Made by a program: the position numbers and the translations under genes | DNA from: Takifugu bimaculatus | Taxonomy: Eukaryota > Chordata > Actinopteri > Tetraodontiformes > Tetraodontidae | NCBI GenBank assembly: GCA_004026145.2 | Contig: SWLE01000375.1 | Location: 186,001 to 250,000, forward strand | Direction: 5' to 3' | DNA: 64,000 bases | Part shown: piece by piece, positions 33,888 to 43,961 of the stretch | Layout of the letters: each line of letters opens with the position of its first letter | Numbering within the stretch: position 1 is the stretch's first letter | Notes under the pieces: generated by a model | What the model was told of the DNA's origin: nothing | Databases searched by the model: none | Seen by the model: only the letters and a program-made list of their open reading frames with translations

Positions 33888-33947
33888 AACAACTGTGTCC
33901 AGAAATGATCCGTCAGATCAAATTAAGAGAAGTTGAGAAAAGAACAG
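33888..33947 (+). pseudogene. Remnant E: end of the alpha-2 exon, right of the LTR
   Basis: Continues the frame of 25599-25678: QLCPEMIRQIKLREVEKRT, ending in phase 1 at a GTGAAC donor at 33948. It includes the Cys71 equivalent. With the insertion removed the exon is open, so the LTR insertion is the lesion. Confidence 0.8.
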
Positions 33948-33952
33948 GTGAA

Positions 33953-33960
33953 CACACACA

Positions 33961-34042
<82 letters not shown>
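33953..34042 (+). repeat. (CA)n microsatellite
   Basis: A long CA run interrupted once near 33967 and near 34036. It replaces the intron-3 sequence of other copies. Homologous runs lie at 42594-42653 and 59231-59294. Confidence 0.95.
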
Positions 34043-34416
34043 ACGGGGTAACAGAGAGAGAGAATAACAACAGCAGCTTGTAAAGCCAAATGAAGTCAAT
34101 CTTACAACAAAATTTGCTTTAGAGACAGAGAACATGAAATCCAAACTGCAGAGCTCTTTTAGATCACCCCTCTTGTAGTGCTCCACTGTGCCTCTATGCA
34201 TGATAGTCTGGAGTATTACACAGTGTCAGTTACAGTTCCCATCATCCATATGTTGTTTATAGTACCACGTCTATAATATATGAAATATGATTATTACAAT
34301 TATAAATATTACAATACTTTCCATGTAAAGTAAAGTAGACCCATATACATTGTTTTATTGTTTTGGTTTTATTGTTATTTTATTCAATTTTTGTTATTTT
34401 GTTTGTTTCAATGCAG

Positions 34417-34542
34417 ATGGAAAAACACTTGGTGGAAGACACATCCTCCATGCAAGTGTTGACCGGACATTTTTGAAAGTTTTCACCTCTGTTTTGCTTC
34501 CAGTTTTCTTTTTAACATGCATAACATCACTGTTGCTCAAAG
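34417..34542 (+). pseudogene. Remnant E: transmembrane exon of a fourth type
   Basis: 42 codons in phase 1 with acceptor and donor intact: DGKTLGGRHILHASVDRTFL followed by a hydrophobic segment (SVLLPVFFLTCITSLLL). It differs from the transmembrane exons of A/I, D/F/K and H. No alpha-3 exon lies between it and the exon 3 remnant, and no tail exon follows before the next gene's promoter. Confidence 0.7.
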
Positions 34543-34699
34543 GTAAGTCTCACTATTTTTGTTGTAGCCTTAAATTGAGTCCAAAACAGTTTTGTTGCTA
34601 AAATAGCAATAAAACACCATCGCTGTCTGTCAAGAATACAAGAAGAAAGAGCAGGTCCCACGAGACCAAGACACAAATTATGTTGCTAAAAATTGATCA

Positions 34700-35449
34700 T
34701 TTTAAATCCGGTTATCAGGAGTTTATGTGCTAAAATTCCAAACTGTCCGAAGGCGGTGTCAGTGAATCACGTGTTTGGACCCAGACGCCACCTCTATGGG
34801 GGGGATTTGATTGGTGCTGAATGGAGGCTCCGCCCACAAGGCGGGACGCGGTTTTTTTACTCATTCAAAACTCGCGACACTCCGCGGGCGGGGTCCAGCA
34901 TTCAATATTCCCGCGAAACTCCTTTAAACAAAGGCTCCGCCCACAATGATGTATCAAGCTCTCTTATTGGACCACGACTTTCTCCCTCATTCGAATTCCC
35001 GCGACACTCGTCCAGTTTTAGACCCGCTTTTAAGAGAATCGGTCTATGTGCTAAAATTCCAAACTGTCCGAAGGCGGTGTCAGTGAATCACGAGTTTGGA
35101 CCCAGACGCCACCTCTATGGGGGGGATTTCCTGGTGCTGAACAAAAGCTCCGCCACATGGCGGTATCCAGCGCTCTTATTGGACCGCGACTATCTCGCTT
35201 ATTTAAAACCTCCGTCGCGCATTCAATATTCCCGCGAAACTCCTTTAAACAAAGGCTCCGCCCACAATGATGTATCCAGCTCTCTTATTGGACCGCGACT
35301 TTCTCCCTCATTCAAATTCCCGCGACACTCGTCTAGTTTGATACACGCTTTTAAGAGAATCGGTCTTTATCACAAAGAACCCTCGTCATGGTGCTTCCAG
35401 ACTGTTTCAGATGAGGACAACAAGTGTTTAGCGACCTTCATTTAGGAAG
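34700..35449 (+). promoter_or_regulatory. Tandemly duplicated promoter of gene F (type 1)
   Basis: Two direct copies about 320 bp apart: TATGTGCTAAAATTCC at 34724 and 35044, and ATTCAATATTCCCGCG at 34900 and 35221. The first unit keeps the E-box (34768-34773). In the second it is CACGAG, but that unit gains GGGGATTTCC at 35122-35131, a perfect NF-kappaB consensus not seen in A, C, H or K. GC-box-like CTCCGCC and ATTGG boxes occur in both. A long open frame across this stretch is a by-product of the repeat. Confidence 0.5.
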
Positions 35450-38400
35450 ATGAACATTTGTCTTCTGTTTTGGATCCTGCTCCCAGCAGCAGAATGCGGT
35501 AAGTTGAGGAAACTTTCTTTACACACACGTTCTGAGCGCTGTGTTGCGCTTTTCTCAGGAAGAAATAGACAAACAATCAATCAGCTCTCTGTGTAGATGC
35601 TCTTCTCCCACATTTGGTCTTGTTCCTCTCAGATGCCCCCAAAGACTCACAATCTCACATGACTCCTTTAGGCAGCCAACACCTTTTAGAGCAACATGCT
35701 AATCAAAGAACACACAATGATTCTGATTAAAACAACTCTCCCCAAACTCTTGCATGAATATATAATATTCAAAATGACGTGACTGATTGAACACGTCAAC
35801 TGGTCGGTGATACTGCCATCGACTTTAAAGACCATTCAAAAACGCCCTTTGTTTTTGTTTAGCTCTGCAATAAAAACATCAATAGCGAATAATACACCAG
35901 GAAGCTGGTGAAATACTTGAAGATATTTGGGCAGTGACACTATTCTAAACGCTAACATGTGCAACCGAACGTGGAAACTTCAGTGCTTCCGTTTCCAGTG
36001 CGGGGACTGTTCCTGACTGAGCCGTGACTCAAACAGGAGGTGGAGCAGTACTGCACACTGAGACTTCCGGTTGATGAATCATCTGCTAAAGTACCTCTGC
36101 CCTGTGTGCGTGTGTGTGTGTTTTAATATTTATTTAATATTTTATCATCAAAAGCATATGCATGAAAGTTGCAGTTAACTGTCCAAACACAGATGTATTT
36201 TTTAGTTGTTGACTATCTGAGGATTTGCTTTGATTTTGATGCCTGCACACAGAGTACGAAGAGAGTGGAGATTAAACCTCTTTTCTTATTTGTGCCTGTT
36301 CAGATGCTGTAGTAAACCTTGTTTATATTCAGTTAATGAGGAATCTATTATGATATTTTGGGTTATTGTTGGGTCTTTTGACCTGTTTCTCATCCTGCTG
36401 CTCCATGTTTCCTTCACAGCTTGTGGAAAGAGGCTGTTTTTCATTCTGGTTGTTTGTTTTTAGTGGTGTTTTGTCCAGTTGAATGTTTGTGAAGAGGGAT
36501 TATAGTAGGGGAACGAGGAAGCAGCCCTGAGGAGTTCTGGTGATCAGGATGAGAGGAGATGAGATGTGGGTTTTTATCCTGACATGTGGTGGTCTGGCTC
36601 AGAGAGGATCAATGATGATGATCAAAGAGATGTTTTTGCTTTTTTGATACCGTCCACCAATTTGAGCAGATACGACTCACAGCTTAAGGTTTAAAATAAT
36701 TAACCATAATATTAAACTGTCTACATCTTTCAATATTAATTTGACAAGACCTGAGATTGGGATCAATTTATAACATGATTATTTTTGTCAGAACCGCTGA
36801 TCCCACTGTGAGGGTCCAGAGTTTTGACTCCATTTGTTTGTGTGTTTCAGGTTCCCATTCTCTTGAGTTCTTGTCTACAGGACGTGTTCAGCCTGGATCT
36901 GGGCCCCATTTTGAACAAGTTACAGAGTTTGATGGAGTTGTGATCTCTCACTGTGACAGTGGGACACAACAAGAACACTTCAAACCCGTCCTGGAATCCC
37001 ACAACTTACCTGGGACCTGCACAGCAGCATGTTATGATGTTTTTGATGCTCTCAAAGAGATTTCTAAATTCATCAATCACACACGGAGTAAGTTTGTAGC
37101 ACATTTGCTTTATAACGTGTTTATTTTGTTGAAACTGAACATTTTACATAAAACAATCCTTGTAGATGTTCAACGGCGGCGTGGCTGCATCACGTCAGAC
37201 GAGAGGCTTGAATCTGCTTTTGACAACTGGGCAGTGAATGGAGAGGGTTTCATTCAGTTTGATGCTGGAGCTCAGAAATGGAAAGCCCTGTCTCCTTCTG
37301 CAGAAATGATTAAAGATTCGTGGAACAACCGTGAGGCTCGGAACCATTTCTTTGGACACTTCATCAATGAAGAATGTCCAGAAATGATCCATCAGATCAA
37401 ATTAAAAGAAACAGAAAAAAGAACAGGTGAATAAACACACACATATATTTGTACTTGTATCTTTGTGAGGACTTACACAGATTCATGAAATACCTGTTTT
37501 TTATGACATTGCATGTAAAATCTAACAACCACACAGATTTGGCTCATTGGACATAATTCAGGAATTAACCTGAACACATACAAAAGTATCTTTTCCTCCC
37601 CTGGCTGGTCCCACCCTGATCATCACCTTTTCTATCCTCCTGCAGATCTCCGTGTGTTTGCCAACCCTGTTAACAGAACCAAGGCATTGCTGAAGTGCCA
37701 CGTCACCAGTACTGACAAATCAGTGCGTTCAGTGTCTCTGACTGAAGACGGGGCCACCAAGGCAAACTGGATCACTGTAACTGGCCCGTTGCCTTCTGGG
37801 GATGGATCAGTGATCCTCATCCTGACAGCTGAGGTCCCCCTGATCCACACCAACATCTATGGCTGTGTTGTCCAAACAGAAGACAGAACCATCACTGTCA
37901 TGTGGGGTGAGAACTTTACATTTACATTCTGCTGCATGATTGTTATTGAGTCGTGATCCAGGCTGCACACAGGCCAGTGGGATCTTATTGTTGCTGGGGG
38001 GGTTCTGGTGTGTTGGGTACTCTGGTAAAAGTCCCTCATGAAGAAGCTCTGAAACGTTCCTGGTGATTCTCTGGTCTTCCTCCATCTGAAAGCAGACCTT
38101 TGGATCTTTTCTGGCTGAGATTACAGCAGTGTTGGTCATTAACTCTGTCAGAAACGGCTGTTTCGATGCTGTTGAAACCTATTTGAGACTTATTTTTTTT
38201 ATGTCTCTCCACAAGTTTTTTGTTTTTTGGCCCATTTAATTAATTAATTTAACGTGCTTCACATGTTTCCAGAAAGAAACGAGCTACTACAGAGTTACAA
38301 TTTGGTACAGGCAGTGGAATGCACAGAACCATCTCCTGCCAGCAGGGGGCGCTGCAGCAGCTCAGCACCCACCTTTCTATCGTCTTGGCACAGAATTATC

Positions 38401-38972
38401 AGTGCGCAACGTTGAGCTTCAGTCTGTGTCCAGGCCTCAGACAACTGTCGGCATGTCACGTTGGTCCAGACAGTTAATAAATGTAACAGTTGAAATACTC
38501 TAAATAGAGTCAGTCACACTTTCTGTTATTCGGAGCACAGCTTTCAAAATATTAAAAATAAGTTTATTACAATAACACATATGACGACATGCTGCATAGA
38601 GTAAAGTATGGCCAGTTTGGTGATTACAATAATCATGTTTTTGTTGTTTATACTCTTTTATGAGCAGATGGAAACACACTTGATGGACGACACATCCTTT
38701 ATGTCCACATCACGTTTTGGAGAATTATCGGCATCATCTTTACAGTTTGTTGTTTAATCTTCGTAATGACTCTTTTGTGTAAGTCTCACTTCTTTGATTG
38801 TAACTTTCAAGTCAGTCTGTGAGCTGATATTTTACTATTGTGGCCCTGCATTAATAGAATGTTAATGATGTTTCTTGTGAAATACACCTGTCAGCATCTA
38901 TTAATTGTTCCTTCATTTTATTTCTTCATAGTCACAAGAGAGGAAAAAGTGGTGAGGAAACTTAACTCATGA
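35450..38972 (+). CDS. Gene F: divergent MHC class I-like heavy chain, intact
   Basis: Exons 35450-35498, 36851-37087, 37166-37426, 37646-37906, 38668-38778 and 38932-38972 give 319 residues, all introns phase 1. It has the type-1 signal peptide and promoter but the transmembrane/3' module of gene D (GRHILYVHITFW), so it is a mosaic. Alpha-2 keeps both cysteines; its helix reads KDSWNNREARNHFFGHFINE. Alpha-3 has an NRT sequon near its start and has lost the NIT used by A and D. The tail is short (FTREEKVVRKLNS). The open frame even runs through intron 2, but the splice sites are those of the family. The 3' flank is interrupted by hAT1 at about 39356, and no polyadenylation hexamer is seen before it. 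Confidence 0.85.
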
Positions 38973-39355
38973 GTCCATTGAAGAATAACTGGGGGAAGAT
39001 GGATTTTATCCACGGAGGACTTGAGCAGAGACGACATCAATGATCCAGGATGTTTTACTCTTCATGCTGAAAGTGCACGTCTATAGAAACGTGTAGACCT
39101 GAACAGAGGATCCAAAGTCACATGTGCTGTAATATTTGGACTGTGTTGTCATCCAGTAGCAGAGCTTTGGGACTTATGCTGCTGACACGGGTCTAACCTT
39201 CACTGACTGGCATCTTTTTTAAGAAGTCAAACTATGGAAAACTTTAGCACTTTGACCCTAAATTCAGTATTAATGATCTTGAACTTCTTAAATCAGAGCT
39301 TAACTCATCTTTCAAAACTGCCTTTAAGCACCTCATAATGCTGTCACTTTATGTC

Positions 39356-42260
39356 ACTGATGACAATCATGACGCTGTCAACACTGGAAATCCTGACAGG
39401 AAGCTAAATATATATGTGTACATACTGTATATATGTATGTGTGTGTCTATTCATTGTAGATGTTGTGTATCGTATTCATATAGCAACCATTCTCCCACAG
39501 TGTCCAGAAAACAGAAGCTGGATGAGGCCTTGGTGGACATGATCGTTAAAGATGGTCAGCCTTTTTCTATCGTTGAGGATGAAGGGTTCCAAAAATTCAT
39601 TAAAATCCTGGACCCATCATTCTCCATTCCAAGCCGCAAAACTGTAAAGGCAATGGTGGAAGCAAGGTACACTGTAGCCAAAGAGAAGGCCTTGGCAGAA
39701 ATTAAGCAGACTTCAGCTGTTAGTTTGAGTGCTGACGTGGACATCAGTCAACATGGATGCGTACCTTGGTGTCACTTGCCATTATGTGTCAGTCTAGATC
39801 TGGCTACTGTGCTTTTAGGTGTGCAGTATTGGCCCACACAGCAGCTAATATTTCACATGCAATTGCAAATTTGATGACAGTGGGGAATCACTAAAAAGGG
39901 CTGTGGGACGGTTACTGGTGGGGCTCACAATATGGTGGCAAGTGTAACTCAGTTAAACGTTAGACATATTTATTGCTTTGCCCACATGCTGAATCTCATT
40001 GTCAAAAAATGACTCTGTCAGACGTCTGAGCTGGAGAACATGCGCAGTAGGGCCCGCAGAATGGTGGCACACTTCAAGTCCAGTTCCAAAGCAAAGGAAA
40101 AGTTGTGTTCTATTCAAACTAATATGGGCATGCCCCAAAAAAAGCTTGTCCAAGAGGTCGAAACCAGATGGAACAGCACTTATGCCGTGCTCCATAGGCT
40201 TTATGAGCAGAGAGAACCTTTAGGGGCAGCCCTGGCATCACTTAGCACTGGCATAGTGCCTTTCACTGCTGATGACTGTGCAGCAATCAACCATTGCCTG
40301 ACAGTCTTAAGGCCATTCTATCAGGCAACTGTTGAGCTTTCTGAGGAAAGGAGAGTGTCAGGGTCAAAGGCAATTCCTTTAGCCAAAATGCTGAGACATG
40401 CCATTTCTGCTGAGTGCCCAAATGGCTCCTTGTATTGGTGCCACGCTTGCCAACCATTTGAGAAATAATTTGAATGAAAAATTCAGTGGCTTGGAAAAGG
40501 TGAACTCCCTGTCTGTGGCAACCATCTTGGATCCACGATTTAAAGAGGCTGGCTTTACTAATCAAAGCAATGCTCAGGCTGCTGTAGAAAGGCTGACACG
40601 AGAGTGTGCCAGTCTTATTGGTGGGCCGGCAGAAGATGTGCCACTGGAGACTGCAACAACATCTGCCAGTGCTAGTGAACAAAATTACAACTTGTGGGCT
40701 TTAATGGACAACTACAGTGGGATCTCTACTGACGAACGTCTCTGCATGCGAATATTTCAGGTTACGAAGCGTCTTAACGGGAAAATATTTCCTCTTGTTA
40801 CGAAGGAAATTTCAGGATACGAAGGTCAAAAATACGCTACCGCGGAGTTTAGCGAACGCAGACTGCTTGTAGCTGCTCTGCCATTGGCTATCGCCTAGCA
40901 TCTTCCTGTCATCCCATTGGCTAGGAGGGACGTCAATCTGTACCAGTTTGTGTGTATCCCAGCGTCTTCTTCGTCGTCTTCGGGATTTATTGTGGGTGTT
41001 CGTATGTTTGTCCATTAGATGGCGGTGTTACCACATGTGTTGACGTTCGTTGCTAGTAATGACGGCTAATGTAAGATTAGCCTGTAATAAAGTTCATTTT
41101 GTTCCTGGAGAAGCCTTGCACTGAATTCCTACATTTATTGTGCGGTAATCTAATTGTAACATGTATTTGTTACATGTTTTGATGCATTTTTATGATTTAT
41201 AAAAAAAAATTATGTCCGAATTTTTGGGGGCTTGGAACGGATTAGGGCATTTACATGGAAAACCCGTCTCTACTTACATAATTTTCAGGTTACGAAGCAA
41301 CTTCTGGAACGAATTAAATTTGTAAGTAGAGGTCCCACTGTATGTAGAGTCTCAGCAGCACATCTGCCAGCGCTGCAGTGGAGATCCAGAGGTATGCATG
41401 TTGATTACTGTTGAAACATCAGTTTTTTTATTCAGTCATTCATTGTCTTACTGTCTGTGTCATAAATATTTGAAAGAACAAATTCTGACAAGATCCCTTT
41501 AAGTACTGGGTGGCACGAAAGCCTTTATATCCTACGCTGTGGAAACTTGCATGCAAGTATCTGTGCATCCCAGCATCATCTGTTCCCTGTGAAAGGATAT
41601 TTTCCAAAGCTCGGGAGCTGGTCAGCCAGAAGAGGAGCAGACTGAAGCCTGCAACAGCAGGAAAAATGATATTTCTCAATAAAAACCTGTGAAGAGGAAA
41701 TAACTTGTCTGCTTCTGTGAATAATTATTCCAAATCAAACATACAAGTCCCCAAATGACAAACTATTATTCCTTAAAAACACTTCACACACACAAAAACA
41801 ATGTTTCTGAATTCAAACACCATGATCATTTGCAAAGTAGGAAGGATCTCTAATCCTGTTAGGGACTTTGAGTATAGTTTTTAAATAAATCTCAAAGTGT
41901 TCAATAAACCCTAAACCAACACTGAACCCTTAATATAATTTGCATTTATTCTTTGGGTTAGTCTTGAATGTGTATTAGAGTAAGGAGGAGAGCGTCTGCC
42001 TATTTTATTGTAATGACTATAATCATTATTTGGTATGAATGAACAAAACACCTGGATGACCACACGATGAGCTTTTATTGGCGTCATGGGATTGAAACAG
42101 TGCCAGTGCTTCAGTCGTGCTCGATGGAGGCTGCTATGGCTTCAGTTGTCCACCAGATGTCACCATCACTGAAGTCTCGAAGCTTTGAATGTTTTGCGAC
42201 ACAATTGTTAGTAGGAAAGCCTCAGTGCTTCATGAGGCTTCACTTGCCCACCACTACCTC
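39356..42260 (+). mobile_element. hAT1 transposon, copy 2, in the 3' flank of gene F
   Basis: 5'-truncated: it starts in the second half of the BED region (DDNHDAVN) directly after gene F flanking sequence. The core is broken where an ATG is lost in the ADMWTS motif (39733-39745 reads ADVDIS, a frameshift). hATC lies at 41530-41690. The right end GAGGCTTCACTTGCCCACCA near 42258 is the inverted partner of the left end of copy 1. The shared MITE site shows it is a duplicate of copy 1. Confidence 0.83.
40715..41340. mobile_element. MITE with TA target duplication nested in hAT1, copy 2
   Basis: 626 bp, same inverted ends and same host site as 27793-28407. TA lies on each side (40713-40714, 41341-41342). 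Confidence 0.75.
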
Positions 42261-42351
42261 AAACAGAACCAGTCCCCCTGGACTGCAGAGACCTCAGGAG
42301 ACCGGTTCTGCACTTCTCAGGTCCAGCAGGTGGCGTGAAGACCTTAAATCT

Positions 42352-42543
42352 GCAGGGAAGACAGGCCAAGCAAAGCACCACTACGCAAAGCACCACAACC
42401 CTCTGACCCTGATGGGGAGGCGCTCCCTCCTTAAGTAGGTGGCCAGATGTTAATTGCCCACACGTGCGCCTGCCTGCAGCGCAAATTGAGCTCCTCACGC
42501 CCCCTGGAGGGAAGACCAGGCACAACCCTGGACCCCAACAACT
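42352..42543 (-). mobile_element. Remnant of the solo LTR (right part) before remnant G
   Basis: Matches 33690-33893, ending with the CCCCAACAACTGT border and running into the exon 3 remnant. The left part of the LTR and of the exon is missing. Confidence 0.65.
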
Positions 42544-42593
42544 GTGTCCAGAAATGATCCGTCAGATCAAATTAAGAGAAGTTGAGAAACACA

Positions 42594-42654
<61 letters not shown>

Positions 42655-43063
42655 GGTAACAGAGAGAGAGAATAACAACAGCAGCTTGTAAAGCCAAATG
42701 AAGTAAATCTTACAACAACATTTGCTTTAGAGACAGAGAACATGAAATCCAAACTGCAGAGCTCTTTTAGATCACCCCTCTTGTAGTGCTCCACTGTGCC
42801 TCTATGCATGATAGTCTGGAGTATTACACAGTGTCAGTTACAGTTCCCGTCATCCATATGTTGTTTATAGTAACACGTCTATAATATATGAAATATGATT
42901 GTTACAATGATAAATATTACAATACTTTCCATGTAAAGTACAGTAGACCCATATACATTTTTTTTATTGTTTTGGTTTTATTGTTATTTTATTCAATTTT
43001 TGTTATTTTGTTTGTTTCAATGCAGATGGAAAAACACTTGGTGGAAGACACATCCTCCATGCA
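42544..43063 (+). pseudogene. Remnant G: alpha-2 exon end and truncated transmembrane exon
   Basis: 42544-42589 encodes CPEMIRQIKLREVEK and then falls into a CA repeat, losing the splice donor. The transmembrane exon begins at 43026 (DGKTLGGRHILH) but is deleted from about 43063, where sequence that lies downstream in remnant E follows. It is clearly dead and lies just before the promoter of gene H. Confidence 0.8.
42594..42653 (+). repeat. (CA)n microsatellite
   Basis: Near-perfect CA run inside remnant G. Confidence 0.95.
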
Positions 43064-43139
43064 CGAGACCAAGACACAAATTATGTTGCTAGAAATTGAT
43101 CATTTTAAATCCGGTTATCAGGAGTTTATGTGCTAAAAT

Positions 43140-43423
43140 TCCAAACTGTCCGAAGGCGATGTCAGTGAACACGTGTTTGGACCCAGACGTCACCTCAATG
43201 GCGGGTATTTAATTGGTGCTGAACGGAGGCTCCGCCCACATGACGGTATCCAGCTCTCTTATTGGACCGCGACTTTCTCCCTCATTCAAATTCCCGCGAC
43301 ACTCGTCTAGTTTGATACACGCTTTTAAGAGAATCGGTCTTTATCACAAAGAACCCTCGTCACGGTGCTTCCAGACTGTTTCAGATGAGGACAACAAGTG
43401 TTTAGCGACCTTCATTTAGGAAG
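43140..43423 (+). promoter_or_regulatory. Putative promoter of gene H (type 1)
   Basis: E-box CACGTG 43170-43175, GACGTCAC 43186-43193, GC box GGCTCCGCCCAC 43228-43239 and inverted CCAAT ATTGG 43261-43265. Together with gene A this is the most complete set in the window. Confidence 0.5.
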
Positions 43424-43875
43424 ATGAACATTTGTCTTCTGTTTTGGATCCTGCTCGCAGCAGCAGAATGCGGTAAGTTGAGGAAACTTTCTTTACACAC
43501 ACCCAAGGTAGTTTTCTATGTCAACTGGACTGGGTTTCTTCTCTTGGAGACGTACACACGTTCTGAGCGCTGTGTTGCGCTTTTCTCAGGAAGAAATAGA
43601 CAATCGACTTTTCAAGAACATTCAAAAACGCCCTTTGTTTTTGTTTAGCTCTCCAATAAAAACATGAATAGCGAATAATGCACCAGGAAGCTGGTGAAAT
43701 ACTTGAAGATATTTGGGCAGAGACACTATTCTAAACGCCAACATGGGCCCGAACGTAGTGCGCAGTGCTTTCGATTCCAGTGTGTCGGACTGTTCCTGAC
43801 TGAGCCGTTAGGGGGCGCAGCAGTACTGCACACTGAGACTTCCGGTTGATAAAACCTCTGCTAAAGTACCTCTGC

Positions 43876-43961
<86 letters not shown>

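Larger units (their letters stand above)
25676..33893 (-). mobile_element. Solo LTR (minus) in remnant E, enlarged to 8.2 kb by nested elements
   Basis: On the minus strand it starts TGTTGGGGTCC near 33892 and ends AAAATCTAACA near 25677, with an AATAAA near the end (25746-25751 region). That is the form of an LTR. Both borders carry AACAACTGT (25670-25678, 33888-33896), so a direct repeat of up to 9 bp surrounds it, though exact target-duplication length is ambiguous. Only about 450 bases at 25679-25805 and 33690-33887 (plus possibly 30010-30455) belong to the LTR. Two more copies of its right part lie at 42352-42543 and 58991-59172. Confidence 0.6.

Noticed and set aside
33923..34201. Long His/Thr or Val/Cys repeat proteins across the CA runs (also at 42567 and 59197)
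   Set aside because: These are artefacts of dinucleotide repeats, which are open in several frames on both strands.
34693..35445. A 250-codon open frame upstream of gene F
   Set aside because: It runs through the tandemly repeated promoter and 5' untranslated region, has no domain, and is absent as an open frame from the other type-1 promoters at similar length.
36757..37434. A single-exon protein covering alpha-1 and alpha-2 of genes F and H without splicing
   Set aside because: Intron 2 happens to be open in these copies, but its donor and acceptor are conserved in all copies and it has stops in A, D and I. The spliced form fits the class I domain boundaries.
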